A stretch of 64,000 bases of DNA, taken from contig CAVPUY010000004.1 of assembly GCA_963709075.1 (NCBI GenBank), positions 85,332 through 149,331 of the forward strand, given 5' to 3'. Positions 1 to 8,178 of this stretch are shown here, one piece after another. The notes below the pieces were generated by a model. The model did no database searches and was not told where the DNA came from. It saw only the letters and a list, made by a program, of their open reading frames with translations. The stretch's first letter is position 1, and each line of letters starts with the position of its first letter. The DNA comes from Palsa-506 sp963709075 (GTDB taxonomy: Bacteria > Actinomycetota > Actinomycetes > Streptosporangiales > Streptosporangiaceae). The position numbers were made by a program, and so were the translations under genes.

Positions 1-81
1 CAGGTCGCGGAAGTTCACGCCCTTGACCACCCGGCCGTCGTCGACGTCAAGGCAGGCGATCACCCGGATGGCGACGGTCAC
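1..81 (-). CDS. hisF: HisF, imidazole glycerol phosphate synthase cyclase subunit (N-terminal 27 codons only)
   Basis: The window edge cuts this gene. The visible start reads from a GTG codon at 81 and gives VTVAIRVIACLDVDDGRVVK followed by GVNFRDL, the highly conserved first beta strand of HisF, including the ACLD stretch that carries the catalytic aspartate. HisF with HisH converts PRFAR and ammonia into IGP and AICAR in the cytoplasm. The GTG overlaps the TGA stop of hisA by four bases (GTGA), so the two are probably translationally coupled. The remainder lies outside the window. Confidence 0.95.
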   Translation of the reverse strand, partial: MTVAIRVIACLDVDDGRVVKGVNFRDL

Positions 82-957
82 TGGCGCACCGCGGCGAGCG
101 CCTGCTGGAGAGTGAAGGCGCCTGCGTACAGGGCCTTGCCGACGATCGCGGCCTCGACGCCGAGCGGGCGCAGCGAGGCGATCGCGGCCAGGTCGGCCAG
201 GCTGGACACCCCGCCGCTGGCGATCACCGGGCGCTGCGTCCGCGCGCAGACCTGGCGGAGCAAGTCCAGGTTGGGGCCGCGGAGCATGCCGTCCTTCGTC
301 ACGTCGGTGACCACGTACCGCGGGCAGCCATCAGCCTCCAGCCGGGCCAGCACGTCCAGCAGGTCGCCGCCGTCGGCGGTCCAGCCGCGGGCGGCTAGCC
401 GGGTGCCGCGGACATCAAGCCCGACCGCGATCCGCTCGCCGTGCCGCGCGATCACCTCGCGGACCCAGGCCGGGTTCTCCAGCGCCGCGGTGCCGATGAT
501 GACCCGCTCGCATCCGGTCGAGAGCGCGGCCGCCAGCGAGGCATCGTCGCGGATGCCGCCGGACAGCTCGACCGCGACGGACGGCTGGCCGGCCCCGGCA
601 GACAGGCCCGCCCCGGCAGACAGGCCAGGCCCGCCCCGGCAGACAGCCGGCCCGCCCCGGCAGACGGCTGGCCCGCCCCGGCAGACAGCTGGCCCGCCCC
701 GGCAGACGCGGCCGGCGGCTGCCAGCTTCTCGATCACCCCGGCGAGCAGCGGCGCGTTGGACCCCCGGCCGAAGGCGGCGTCGAGGTCGACCAGGTGGAT
801 CCACCGCGCGCCGGCCCGCTGCCAGCCAAGCGCGGCGTCCAGCGGGTCGCCGTAGCTGGTCTCGGTGCCTGCCGCGCCCTGGACCAGCCGGACGGCCTGG
901 CCGGCCGGACACGTCAACGGCGGGCAGCAGGGCCAGCGCGGGCAGCGGCCCGGTCAC
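78..957 (-). CDS. hisA: HisA/PriA phosphoribosyl isomerase, with an in-frame repeat insertion and an apparent +1 frameshift
   Basis: TIM-barrel isomerase for ProFAR to PRFAR; in many actinobacteria the same enzyme (PriA) also does the TrpF step. The start is GTG at 957, overlapping the hisH stop, and the first residues (TGPLPALALLPAVDV) fit the family. The downstream frame continues as GQAVRLVQG, ETSYGDPLDAALGWQRAG, VELSGGIRDD, RYVVTDVTKDGMLRGPNLDLL and ASGGV. The two parts are in different frames: there is one base too many around 905-912, and the total length (880 nt) agrees with a single extra base. Between the helix ending VIEKLAAAG and the strand VAVELSGG sits an insert of about 40 residues made of a CRGGPAV heptad repeated four times plus LSAGAG units, absent from normal HisA. 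Identity is sure; whether the shift and the insert are tolerated is not. Confidence 0.85.
588..712. repeat. In-frame minisatellite inside hisA (21-nt units)
   Basis: GC-rich direct repeats built on GCCCGCCCCGGCAGAC, with four adjacent 21-nt units and shorter 15/16-nt ones at the right-hand end of the tract in coding direction. On the coding strand the 21-nt period keeps frame and encodes CRGGPAV heptads. Related CGGCC-rich repeats occur elsewhere in the window, both within and between genes. Confidence 0.85.
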
Positions 958-1613
958 CGGACCAGCTCCAGCCAGTTCGCCAGCAGGGCCGCGCCGGCGT
1001 CGGCCGACTTCTCCGGGTGGAACTGGGTCGCGCAGAGCGGGCCGTACTCGACCGCTGCGATGAAATCCTGCCCGTGGGTAGCAAGGGTAAGCAGCGGCCC
1101 GGGCAGCGCGTCGTGGCCTTGCTGGCCTGCCTCCGGCGGCAGCGGCCTGGCGGCGTAGGAGTGCACGAAGTAGAACCGGGTGCCCGGGTCGAGGCCGGCC
1201 AGCAGCCTGGTTCCGGCCGGCGGCCGGACCGTGTTCCAGCCCATGTGCGGCAGCACCGGAGCTGCCAGCCGTTCCACCACGCCGGGCAGCTCGCCGCAGC
1301 CCGCGGTCCGCGTGCCGTGCTCGAGTCCCTCGGCGAACAGCACCTGCATGCCCACGCAGATGCCGAGCACCGGCCTGGACCCGGCCAGCCGCTTGCCGAT
1401 GACCACATCGCCGCGGACCGCGCGCAGCCCGGCCATGCAGGCGGCGAACGCGCCGACGCCGGGGACGACCAGTCCGTCGCAATTCAGCGCCGCACCGGCG
1501 TCCGCGGTCACCGTCACGTCGGCGCCGGCGCGCTGCAGGGCCCGCTGGGCGGACCGGAGATTCCCTGAGCCGTAGTCAAGCACGACTACCCGCGGCCGGC
1601 TCCGGGCAGTCAC
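954..1613 (-). CDS. hisH: HisH, glutamine amidotransferase subunit of IGP synthase
   Basis: Class I glutamine amidotransferase of 219 aa that supplies ammonia to HisF. The nucleophile motif GICVGMQVLF lies near residue 85, the HMGWN motif follows, and the catalytic His-Glu pair is in ATQFHPEKS near the C-terminus. Its N-terminal VVVLDYGSGNLRS is typical. The gene starts with GTG at 1613, overlapping the hisB stop (GTGA), and its own stop overlaps the hisA start, so it sits inside a fully coupled his operon. It reads intact in one frame. Confidence 0.96.
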   Translation of the reverse strand: MTARSRPRVVVLDYGSGNLRSAQRALQRAGADVTVTADAGAALNCDGLVVPGVGAFAACMAGLRAVRGDVVIGKRLAGSRPVLGICVGMQVLFAEGLEHGTRTAGCGELPGVVERLAAPVLPHMGWNTVRPPAGTRLLAGLDPGTRFYFVHSYAARPLPPEAGQQGHDALPGPLLTLATHGQDFIAAVEYGPLCATQFHPEKSADAGAALLANWLELVR

Positions 1614-2200
1614 AGCACGCCCTTGGTGCTGGGAATGCCGCCGCCCAGCGGGTCGGGCGACGCGGCGACGCGAAGCGCCCGGGCGAAGGCCTTGAACTGG
1701 GCCTCGACTATGTGGTGCGGGTTACGGCCGGCCAGCACGGTCAGGTGCACGCAGATACCCGCCGTGGCCGCGAGCGACTCGAAGAAGTGCCCGGTCAGCG
1801 TCGTGTCGTAGCTGCCGATCAGCGGCGGCATCCCGGCCGGCTCGGCGTGCACGCAGTACGGCCGCCCGGACAGGTCGACCGCGGCCCGGACGAGAGTCTC
1901 GTCCAGCGGGATCAATGCGTCGCCGAACCGGCAGATGCCCGCCTTGTCGCCGAGCGCCTCGCGCAGCGCCTGGCCGAGCGTGATCGCGGTGTCCTCGACC
2001 GTGTGGTGCGCGTCGATCTCGGTGTCGCCGCTGGCCTCGACGAGCAGTTCCAGCCGGCCGTGCTTGCCGAGCTGGGCGAGCATGTGGTCGAAGAACGGCA
2101 CGCCGGTGGCGGCGTCGGCGCCGCCGACGCCGTCCAGGTCAAGCTCGACCAGGACCCTGGTCTCCCCGGTGACCCGCTCGACCCGGGCGGTCCGGCTCAT
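1610..2200 (-). CDS. hisB: HisB, imidazoleglycerol-phosphate dehydratase
   Basis: Manganese enzyme of 196 aa converting IGP to imidazole-acetol phosphate. The two metal-binding histidine motifs are visible: PFFDHML and DAHHTVEDT in the N-terminal half, and the mirrored set GHFFESLA and NPHHIVEA in the C-terminal half, reflecting the family's internal duplication. This is the monofunctional bacterial form with no phosphatase domain. ATG at 2200 overlaps the hisC stop by four bases (ATGA). Confidence 0.97.
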   Translation of the reverse strand: MSRTARVERVTGETRVLVELDLDGVGGADAATGVPFFDHMLAQLGKHGRLELLVEASGDTEIDAHHTVEDTAITLGQALREALGDKAGICRFGDALIPLDETLVRAAVDLSGRPYCVHAEPAGMPPLIGSYDTTLTGHFFESLAATAGICVHLTVLAGRNPHHIVEAQFKAFARALRVAASPDPLGGGIPSTKGVL

Positions 2201-3309
2201 GCCGGCACCCGCCGGTCAAGCACCGCGCCAAGCGCCGCGCGGAACGCGGCCATCTCGGCCGGCGTCCCGACGGTTACCCGGAGCCAGCCCGGCGGCCCGG
2301 TCTCCCTGATCAGCACGCCGCGCTCCAGCAGGTCGTGCCAGACCCGGTGGCGGTCGCCGAACTGGCCGAACAGGACGAAGTTGGCGTCCGACCCGGCCAC
2401 CGCCAGACCGCGGCCGCGCAGCCAGTCCACGACGCCGTCCCGCTCCGCCCGCAGCCTGGCCACGCTGGCCAGCAGCTCGGCGGAGTGCGCGAGCGCGGCG
2501 CGGGCTACCGCCTGGGTGAGCGCGGACAGGTGATAGGGCAGCCGGACGACCTGCAGCGCGTCGATCACCGCGGGCTCCGCTGCCAGGTAGCCAACGCGGG
2601 CCCCGGCCAGGGCGAAGGCCTTGGACATGGTGCGGACCACCGCTAGCCGCGGGTAGCGGGGCAGCAGCTCAAGCGCGCTCGGCGTGCCGGGCCGGGCGAA
2701 CTCGGCGTAGGCCTCGTCGACGATGACCATGCCGGGCGCGGCGGCGCTGACCGCATCGATCACGGCCAGCGGCAGTGCCGTGCCGGTCGGGTTGTTCGGC
2801 GAGGTGAGGAACACCACGCCCGGCTGCAGGTCGGCCACCTGCCGCGCGGCCCGGCCGGGGTCCAGGCCGAAGTCGGGCTCCCTGGCCGCGGCCGCCCACC
2901 GGGTGCCGGTGGCGCGGGCGATGAGCGGGTGCATCGAGTACGACGGCTCGAAGCCGAGCGCTGTCCGGCCCGGGCCGCCGAACGCCTGCAGCAGCTGCTG
3001 GATCACCTCGTTCGACCCGTTGGCCGCCCACAGCTGCCGCCTGGTCAGCCCGTGCCCGAGATAGCGGGCCAGGTCGTCCCTGAGCAGCTCAGCGTCCCGG
3101 TCCGGGTACCGGTTCAGGCCGGCCGCCGCGGCGGCGGCCGCCTCGGTGATGTCCCGCACCAGGCCGGGCGGCGGCGGGTAGGGATTCTCGTTGGTGTTCA
3201 GCCTGACCTCGACATCGAGCTGCGGCGCGCCATAGGGCTCAAGCCCGGCCAGGTCGGCCCGCAGCGGCGGCGGCACCGCGGTGGCCCGGGCACCGCCGGG
3301 CCCGGTCAT
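2197..3309 (-). CDS. hisC: HisC, histidinol-phosphate aminotransferase
   Basis: PLP-dependent class I/II aminotransferase of 370 aa that converts imidazole-acetol phosphate to histidinol phosphate. Visible motifs: LNTNENPYPPPPGL at the N-terminus, NGSNEVIQQLLQAFGGPG, LTSPNNPTGTALP, DEAYAEFARPG, the PLP-lysine stretch TMSKAFALAGARVGYLAA and GWLRVTVGTP near the end. The reading frame stays open upstream through hisD, but the ATG at 3309 is the sensible start because it overlaps the hisD stop (ATGA) and gives the normal length. Confidence 0.96.
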   Translation of the reverse strand: MTGPGGARATAVPPPLRADLAGLEPYGAPQLDVEVRLNTNENPYPPPPGLVRDITEAAAAAAAGLNRYPDRDAELLRDDLARYLGHGLTRRQLWAANGSNEVIQQLLQAFGGPGRTALGFEPSYSMHPLIARATGTRWAAAAREPDFGLDPGRAARQVADLQPGVVFLTSPNNPTGTALPLAVIDAVSAAAPGMVIVDEAYAEFARPGTPSALELLPRYPRLAVVRTMSKAFALAGARVGYLAAEPAVIDALQVVRLPYHLSALTQAVARAALAHSAELLASVARLRAERDGVVDWLRGRGLAVAGSDANFVLFGQFGDRHRVWHDLLERGVLIRETGPPGWLRVTVGTPAEMAAFRAALGAVLDRRVPA

Positions 3310-4640
3310 CGCGGCACCCCAGCCGGGGCCGGGCCGGCGGCGAACCTGACCCGGACCGCGCGCACGTGCGCGGCGAGATCCTCGGCGCCGCCGAGCGCGT
3401 CGATGTACGGCGCCGCGGCGGCCAGCCCGGCCGCGTCGCACTCGACCAGGTGGATGCCGCGCAGGAAGGACAGCACCGACAGGCCGCCGGAGTGCCGGGC
3501 GGTGCCGCCGGTCGGCAGCACGTGGTTGGAGCCGGCCAGGTAATCGCCGAGCGACACCGGCGCGTAGCGGCCGATGAAGACGGCTCCCGCGTTCCGCACC
3601 TGGCGGGCCAGCTTGCTGGCGCCCGCGGCCTGGATCTCCAGGTGCTCGGGGGCCCAGGCATCCGCCACCGCGAGCGCGGCGCCGAGATCGTCGACAAGCA
3701 CGCACGCGGACTGCCCGGCCAGCGCCGCCTCGATCCGCTCCCGGTGCCTGGCCGCGGCGACCTGGCTGGCCAGCTCTGGCCCGGTCCGGTCGGCCAGGCC
3801 CGGGTCGGTGGTGATCAGCAGGCAGGCGGCCAGCGGGTCGTGCTCGGCCTGGGCGACCAGGTCGGCCGCGACAAGCACCGGATCCGCGGTGTGGTCGGCG
3901 ATGATCGCGACCTCGGTCGGGCCGGCCTCGGCGTCGGTGCCGATGGTGCCGAGCAGCAGCCGCTTCGCCGCCGCGACGTACACGTTTCCGGGGCCGGTGA
4001 CGATGTCAGCCGGGGCGCAGTCCGCCGTGCCGTAGCCGAACATCGCGACCGCCTGCGCGCCGCCGACCGCGTGCACCTCGGTAATGCCGAGCAGCGCGCA
4101 GGCGGCCAGCACGGCCGGGTGCGGCAGGCCGCCGTGCCCGGCGCCGGGCGGCGACGCAACGGCGATCTCGCCGACGCCGGCCACCTGTGCCGGGACCACG
4201 TTCATCACCACCGAGGACGGGTAGGCCACCAGGCCGCCGGGGACGTACACGCCGGCCCGGCCGACCGGGAGGTAGCGTTCGGTGACCGAGGAGCCGGGCG
4301 CGACGGTGGTGACCGACTCGCGCGGCAGCTGTGCCTCGTGCACGAGCCTGGCCCGCCTGGCCGCCTCGGCCAGCGCCGACCTGACGTCACCGGCGAGCCC
4401 GTCAAGCGCCGTGGTCAGCGCTTCCGCCGGGACCCTGGTGGTCGGCAGGTCCACGCCGTCGAAGCGGGCCGTGTACTCCCGCACCGCGGCGCCGCCGCGG
4501 CGCCGGACGTCGGCGCAGACCGGGCGCACCGCGTCCAGGGCCGCCTCGACGTCCAGCCCGGCCCGCGGCAGCACCCCGGCGAGCGCGGCCGCGGTAAGGC
4601 CGGCCGGCCTGGCGCCGCGAAGATCGACGGTTCTGAGCAC
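3306..4640 (-). CDS. hisD: HisD, histidinol dehydrogenase
   Basis: Zinc- and NAD-dependent enzyme of 444 aa doing the last two oxidations of histidine synthesis. It shows VPGGLVAYPSSVVMNVVPA, the family signature around TGPGNVYVAAAKRLLLG and EAGPTEVAIIAD, and the catalytic/metal region AWAPEHLEIQ. The start is GTG at 4640 (LRTVDLRG). It is the first gene of the coupled hisDCBHAF run; a TAGGCT -10-like hexamer ends only six bases upstream, so the message may be leaderless. Confidence 0.96.
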   Translation of the reverse strand: MLRTVDLRGARPAGLTAAALAGVLPRAGLDVEAALDAVRPVCADVRRRGGAAVREYTARFDGVDLPTTRVPAEALTTALDGLAGDVRSALAEAARRARLVHEAQLPRESVTTVAPGSSVTERYLPVGRAGVYVPGGLVAYPSSVVMNVVPAQVAGVGEIAVASPPGAGHGGLPHPAVLAACALLGITEVHAVGGAQAVAMFGYGTADCAPADIVTGPGNVYVAAAKRLLLGTIGTDAEAGPTEVAIIADHTADPVLVAADLVAQAEHDPLAACLLITTDPGLADRTGPELASQVAAARHRERIEAALAGQSACVLVDDLGAALAVADAWAPEHLEIQAAGASKLARQVRNAGAVFIGRYAPVSLGDYLAGSNHVLPTGGTARHSGGLSVLSFLRGIHLVECDAAGLAAAAPYIDALGGAEDLAAHVRAVRVRFAAGPAPAGVPR

Positions 4641-4646
4641 CCGCCA

Positions 4647-4652
4647 AGCCTA
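4647..4652 (-). promoter_or_regulatory. Putative -10 element for leaderless hisD transcription
   Basis: On the coding strand TAGGCT (a TANNNT hexamer) lies six bases before the hisD GTG, with no Shine-Dalgarno sequence between. That spacing is usual for leaderless actinobacterial mRNAs. The rest of the 155-nt hisG-hisD gap holds no gene. Confidence 0.4.
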
Positions 4653-4795
4653 GTGGGCACCGGCTGGTCAGCAGGAACGGGCCGACAAACCATGGGCCAG
4701 CCTGGCCGGCCGTGGGCAGCACGCGGGGAGTTCCCGTTAATCATGGGTTTCTGACTTTTGCCCTTTACCGGGCCGGCCACTGTTCCCGCTGGCCC

Positions 4796-5671
4796 TTACT
4801 CGACGATCTTGGTGATCGGGATCTCCAGGATGTCCCGTGCGCCCGCCGCGCGCAGTGCCGGGATCAGCGTGTTGACGCCGCGCTTGGGCACCACCGCCTC
4901 GACCGCGTGCATGTCGCCGCGGGCCAGCGAGGTGATCGTCGGTGACGTCATGGCCGGCAGCATCTGGGTCACCGCGGCCAGCTCGGCCGCCGTGACGTTC
5001 AGCTTGAGCAGCACGTTGCCGCGGGCCTTGATCGCCCCGCGGAGCAGCAGCGCGATGTCCTCCATCGCCGCCCGCCTGGCCGGGTCGGCGTGCGCCTCGG
5101 CGTTGGCGACCAGCTCGGTGTAGCTGGTCAGCAGGGTGTGCAGGATCTTCAGGCCGTTCCTGCGCAGCGACGAGCCGGTCTCGGTCAGGTCCACGATCGC
5201 GTCCACGATGTCCGGCACCTTCGCCTCGGTGGCGCCATAGGACGGGACCACCCTGGCCTTGATCCCGTTGGCTTCGAGGAACCGCCTGGTCAGGCCGGGG
5301 AACTCGGTCGAGATCCGGATTCCCTCCGGCAGGTCGGCAACCGAGTCCCAGCCGGAGCCGGCCGGCACCGCGAGCACCACCCGCACCGGGTCGCTGGTCG
5401 CCTTCGAGTACTGCAGCTCGCCGAGCGAGACGACGTCGGCGCCGGTCTCGGCGATCCAGTCGCGGCCGGTGATGCCGAGATCGAACAACCCCTGCTCCAG
5501 GTAGGACGGGATCTCCTGGGGGCGCAGGAACCGCACCCGGCCGATCCGCGGGTCGTCGATCGACGCGTGGTAGTCACGGTCCGACGAGCGGCGCACCGTG
5601 AGGTCGGCGGCGTCGAACAGGTCAAGGGTGGCCCGTTCGAGCGAGCCCTTGGGCAGCACGAGGGAGAGCAA
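4796..5671 (-). CDS. hisG: HisG, ATP phosphoribosyltransferase (long form)
   Basis: First and feedback-controlled enzyme of histidine synthesis, joining ATP and PRPP. The protein begins LLSLVLPKGSLERATLDLF and contains FDLGITGRDWI, the PRPP-loop region DIVDAIVDLTETGSSLRRNGL, and a C-terminal regulatory ACT-like part ending in DILEIPITKIVE, so it is the long, HisZ-independent form (291 aa). The TTG at 5671 is the best start: it gives the family N-terminus, with AAAGG as a weak ribosome site 12 bases upstream; no ATG is near. hisE, often beside hisG in actinobacteria, is not found here; lysA lies upstream instead. Confidence 0.93.
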   Translation of the reverse strand: MLSLVLPKGSLERATLDLFDAADLTVRRSSDRDYHASIDDPRIGRVRFLRPQEIPSYLEQGLFDLGITGRDWIAETGADVVSLGELQYSKATSDPVRVVLAVPAGSGWDSVADLPEGIRISTEFPGLTRRFLEANGIKARVVPSYGATEAKVPDIVDAIVDLTETGSSLRRNGLKILHTLLTSYTELVANAEAHADPARRAAMEDIALLLRGAIKARGNVLLKLNVTAAELAAVTQMLPAMTSPTITSLARGDMHAVEAVVPKRGVNTLIPALRAAGARDILEIPITKIVE

Positions 5672-5754
5672 GGCGGCAGGACCTTTCGCGGCGGCGGGCG
5701 TTGCGGGGCTGACCCTATTGTCTAGCCGGCCTGGCCCGGGCCTGCGCCCGGTGC

Positions 5755-7164
5755 CTAGCCGGCGTCCAGGCGGAGCAGGTCGTCGATGGTCTCCCGGTGC
5801 AGCATCAGCCTGGCGATACCGTCGCGGACGGCGACCACCGGCGGCCTCGGCACATGGTTGTAGTTGCTCGCCATCGACCGGCAGTACGCGCCGGTGGCGG
5901 CGACGGCGATCAGGTCGCCGGCCGCGGTGTCGGCCGGGAGGTAGGCGTCCCGCACTACGATGTCGCCGCTCTCGCAGTGCCTGCCGACGATCCGGCTGAG
6001 CATCGGCGCAGCGGCGGACTCGCGGGACGCCAGCACGCAGGTGTAGTCGGCGTCGTAGAGCGCGGTGCGGATGTTGTCGCTCATCCCGCCGTCCACGCTC
6101 ACGTAGGTGCGCAAGCCGTCGACGTCCTTCACGGTGCCGACCTGGTAGATCGTGACGGTGCCCGGCCCGGCGATGGCACGGCCTGGCTCGACGGACAGCC
6201 TCGGCCCGGGCAGGCCTGCCGCCCGGCACTGCGCGGCCACGATATCGCGCAGGCTGCGGGCGATGAGCGTGATGTCGGCCGGGTCGTCGGCTGCCGTGTA
6301 CGCGATGCCGAAGCCGCCGCCGAGGTTGAGCTCGGCAATCGCGATCCCGTGCTCGTCCCGGATCCGGACGGCGAGCTCGATGACCCGGTGCGCGGCCACC
6401 TCGAACCCGGCCGTGTCGTAGATCTGGGAGCCGATGTGCGAGTGCAGGCCGGCGAAATCAAGGCCGGGGCTGGCCAGCACCCGGCGGACCGCCTCATCGG
6501 CGGCGCCTGAGGCGAGCGAGAAGCCGAACTTCTGGTCATCGTGCGCTGTTGCCACGTACTCGTGCGCGGCGGCCTCAACGCCGGTGGTAACCCGGACCAG
6601 GACCCTCGGCCGCCGCGCGGCGGCTGGCCGCCCGTTCCCCGCGGTCGCGGCGAGCCGGGCCAGCCGCCCGATCTCCTCGAACGAGTCAGCGACGATGTGA
6701 CCGACCCCGGCGGCCAGCGCGCGGTCAAGCTCGGCCGGCAGCTTGTTGCTGCCGTGCAGCGTGATCAGGCCCGGCGGGACGCCTGCCCGCAGCGCGACCT
6801 CGAGCTCGCCGCCGGTGCAGACGTCGACGCCGAGCCCCTCCTGCGTCACCCAGCGGAGCACCGCCTGGCAGCAGAATGCCTTGGCGGCGTAGGACACCCC
6901 GGCGGCGGTGCCGAATGCCGTGTGAAACTCGCGGCAGCGGGCCCGGAAGTCCGCCTCGTCGCAGGCGAAAAGCGGCGTGCCGAAGTCCGCGGCCAGCGTG
7001 CGGACATCGAGCCCGCCGATGGCCAGCACGCCGCCGGAGCGCCGTGCGGTCCGCGGCCAGATGGCCGGATCCAGCGCGTTCAGGTCGGCCGGCCGCGGCG
7101 GCGGGTGGCCGGGCGGCAGCACGTCGGCGTGCCGCGGGCCGGCCGGATGGGCGATGCGGCTCAC
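5755..7164 (-). CDS. lysA: LysA-like diaminopimelate decarboxylase
   Basis: PLP-dependent fold-III decarboxylase of 469 aa forming lysine from meso-diaminopimelate. The PLP lysine is in VSYAAKAFCC, followed by LGVDVCTGGELEVALRAG, HSHIGSQIYD, LNLGGGFGIAY, VEPGRAIAGPG and, near the C-terminus, the substrate-binding YNHVPRP. The GTG at 7164 (SRIAHPAGPRHADVLPPGHP) gives an N-terminus normal for actinobacterial LysA, so the longer open frame upstream is ignored. It lies upstream of hisG in the same direction, without the usual thrC/hom neighbours. Confidence 0.92.
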   Translation of the reverse strand: MSRIAHPAGPRHADVLPPGHPPPRPADLNALDPAIWPRTARRSGGVLAIGGLDVRTLAADFGTPLFACDEADFRARCREFHTAFGTAAGVSYAAKAFCCQAVLRWVTQEGLGVDVCTGGELEVALRAGVPPGLITLHGSNKLPAELDRALAAGVGHIVADSFEEIGRLARLAATAGNGRPAAARRPRVLVRVTTGVEAAAHEYVATAHDDQKFGFSLASGAADEAVRRVLASPGLDFAGLHSHIGSQIYDTAGFEVAAHRVIELAVRIRDEHGIAIAELNLGGGFGIAYTAADDPADITLIARSLRDIVAAQCRAAGLPGPRLSVEPGRAIAGPGTVTIYQVGTVKDVDGLRTYVSVDGGMSDNIRTALYDADYTCVLASRESAAAPMLSRIVGRHCESGDIVVRDAYLPADTAAGDLIAVAATGAYCRSMASNYNHVPRPPVVAVRDGIARLMLHRETIDDLLRLDAG

Positions 7165-7189
7165 CTGACCGCCAGCCGCGGTTCCCGGT

Positions 7190-8161
7190 TCAGCTGTGCC
7201 CCGCGATGCGGTGCGGCACGTACGGCTTCTCCAGCTGGTCGATCTCGTCCGGAGTGAGCCTGATGTCAAGGGCGGCGATGGCGTCGTCGAGATGCTGCGG
7301 CCTGGTCGCGCCGACGATCGGCGCCGTCACGGCCGGGCGGCTGGCCAGCCAGGACAGCGCGACCTGCGCGCGGGGCACGCCGCGCGCCTCGGCCACCCTG
7401 GCCACCTGCTCGACGATCAGCCGGTCCTCGGCAGCGTAAAGCCGCTGGCCGAAGCCGTCGGTCTCGCTGCGGGCGGTCGCCGCGTCCCAGTCCCTGGTCA
7501 GCCGGCCGCGGGCCAGCGGGCTCCACGGGATGACGCCGATCCCCTGGTCGGCGCACAGCGGCAGCATCTCCCGCTCTTCCTCCCGGTACAGCAGGTTGTA
7601 GTGGTTCTGCATGGTGGCGAACCTGGTCCAGCCGTGCTGCCTGGCCAGGTACAGCGCCTTGGAGAACTGCCAGGCGTACATCGACGAGGCGCCGATATAG
7701 CGCGCCTTGCCTGCCTTGACGACGTCGTGCAGTGCCTCCAGGGTCTCCTCGACCGGCACTGCCGGATCCCAGCGGTGAATCTGGTACAGGTCGACATAGT
7801 CGGTGCCGAGCCTGGCCAGGCTGGCGTCGATCCCGGTCATGATGGCCTTGCGGGACAGGCCGGCCCCGTTCGGGCCCGGCCGCACCCGCCCGTGCACCTT
7901 GGTGGCCAGCACGATCTCCTCGCGCCTGGCGAAGTCACGCAGCGCGCGGCCGGTGATCTCCTCGCTGGATCCGGCCGAGTACACGTCGGCGGTATCGAAG
8001 AAATTGATCCCGGCCTCGATCGCCCGGCGGAAGAACGGGCGGCTGGCCTCCTCGTCCAGGGACCACGGGTGCGGTCCGCGGCCTGGCTCGCCGTAGCTCA
8101 TGCAGCCCAGGCAGACACCGGACACGTCCAGGCCGGTCGAGCCGAGCTTCAGGTACTCCAT
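7190..8161 (-). CDS. Aldo/keto reductase
   Basis: NADPH-dependent (beta/alpha)8 oxidoreductase of 323 aa. It has the family's N-terminal LGSTGLDVSGVCLGCMSYG, the catalytic Asp/Tyr region FFDTADVYSAGSSEEITGRAL, the Lys in LATKVHG, the DYVDLYQIHRWD motif and the cofactor loop IPWSPLARGRLTRD. ATG at 8161 is preceded by GAGGGAG. Substrate is unknown; this YhdN/Tas-like group reduces small aldehydes. It lies directly downstream of the GH13 gene and may be cotranscribed. Confidence 0.92.
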   Translation of the reverse strand: MEYLKLGSTGLDVSGVCLGCMSYGEPGRGPHPWSLDEEASRPFFRRAIEAGINFFDTADVYSAGSSEEITGRALRDFARREEIVLATKVHGRVRPGPNGAGLSRKAIMTGIDASLARLGTDYVDLYQIHRWDPAVPVEETLEALHDVVKAGKARYIGASSMYAWQFSKALYLARQHGWTRFATMQNHYNLLYREEEREMLPLCADQGIGVIPWSPLARGRLTRDWDAATARSETDGFGQRLYAAEDRLIVEQVARVAEARGVPRAQVALSWLASRPAVTAPIVGATRPQHLDDAIAALDIRLTPDEIDQLEKPYVPHRIAGHS

Positions 8162-8178
8162 CCGCGCTCCCTCTGCTG

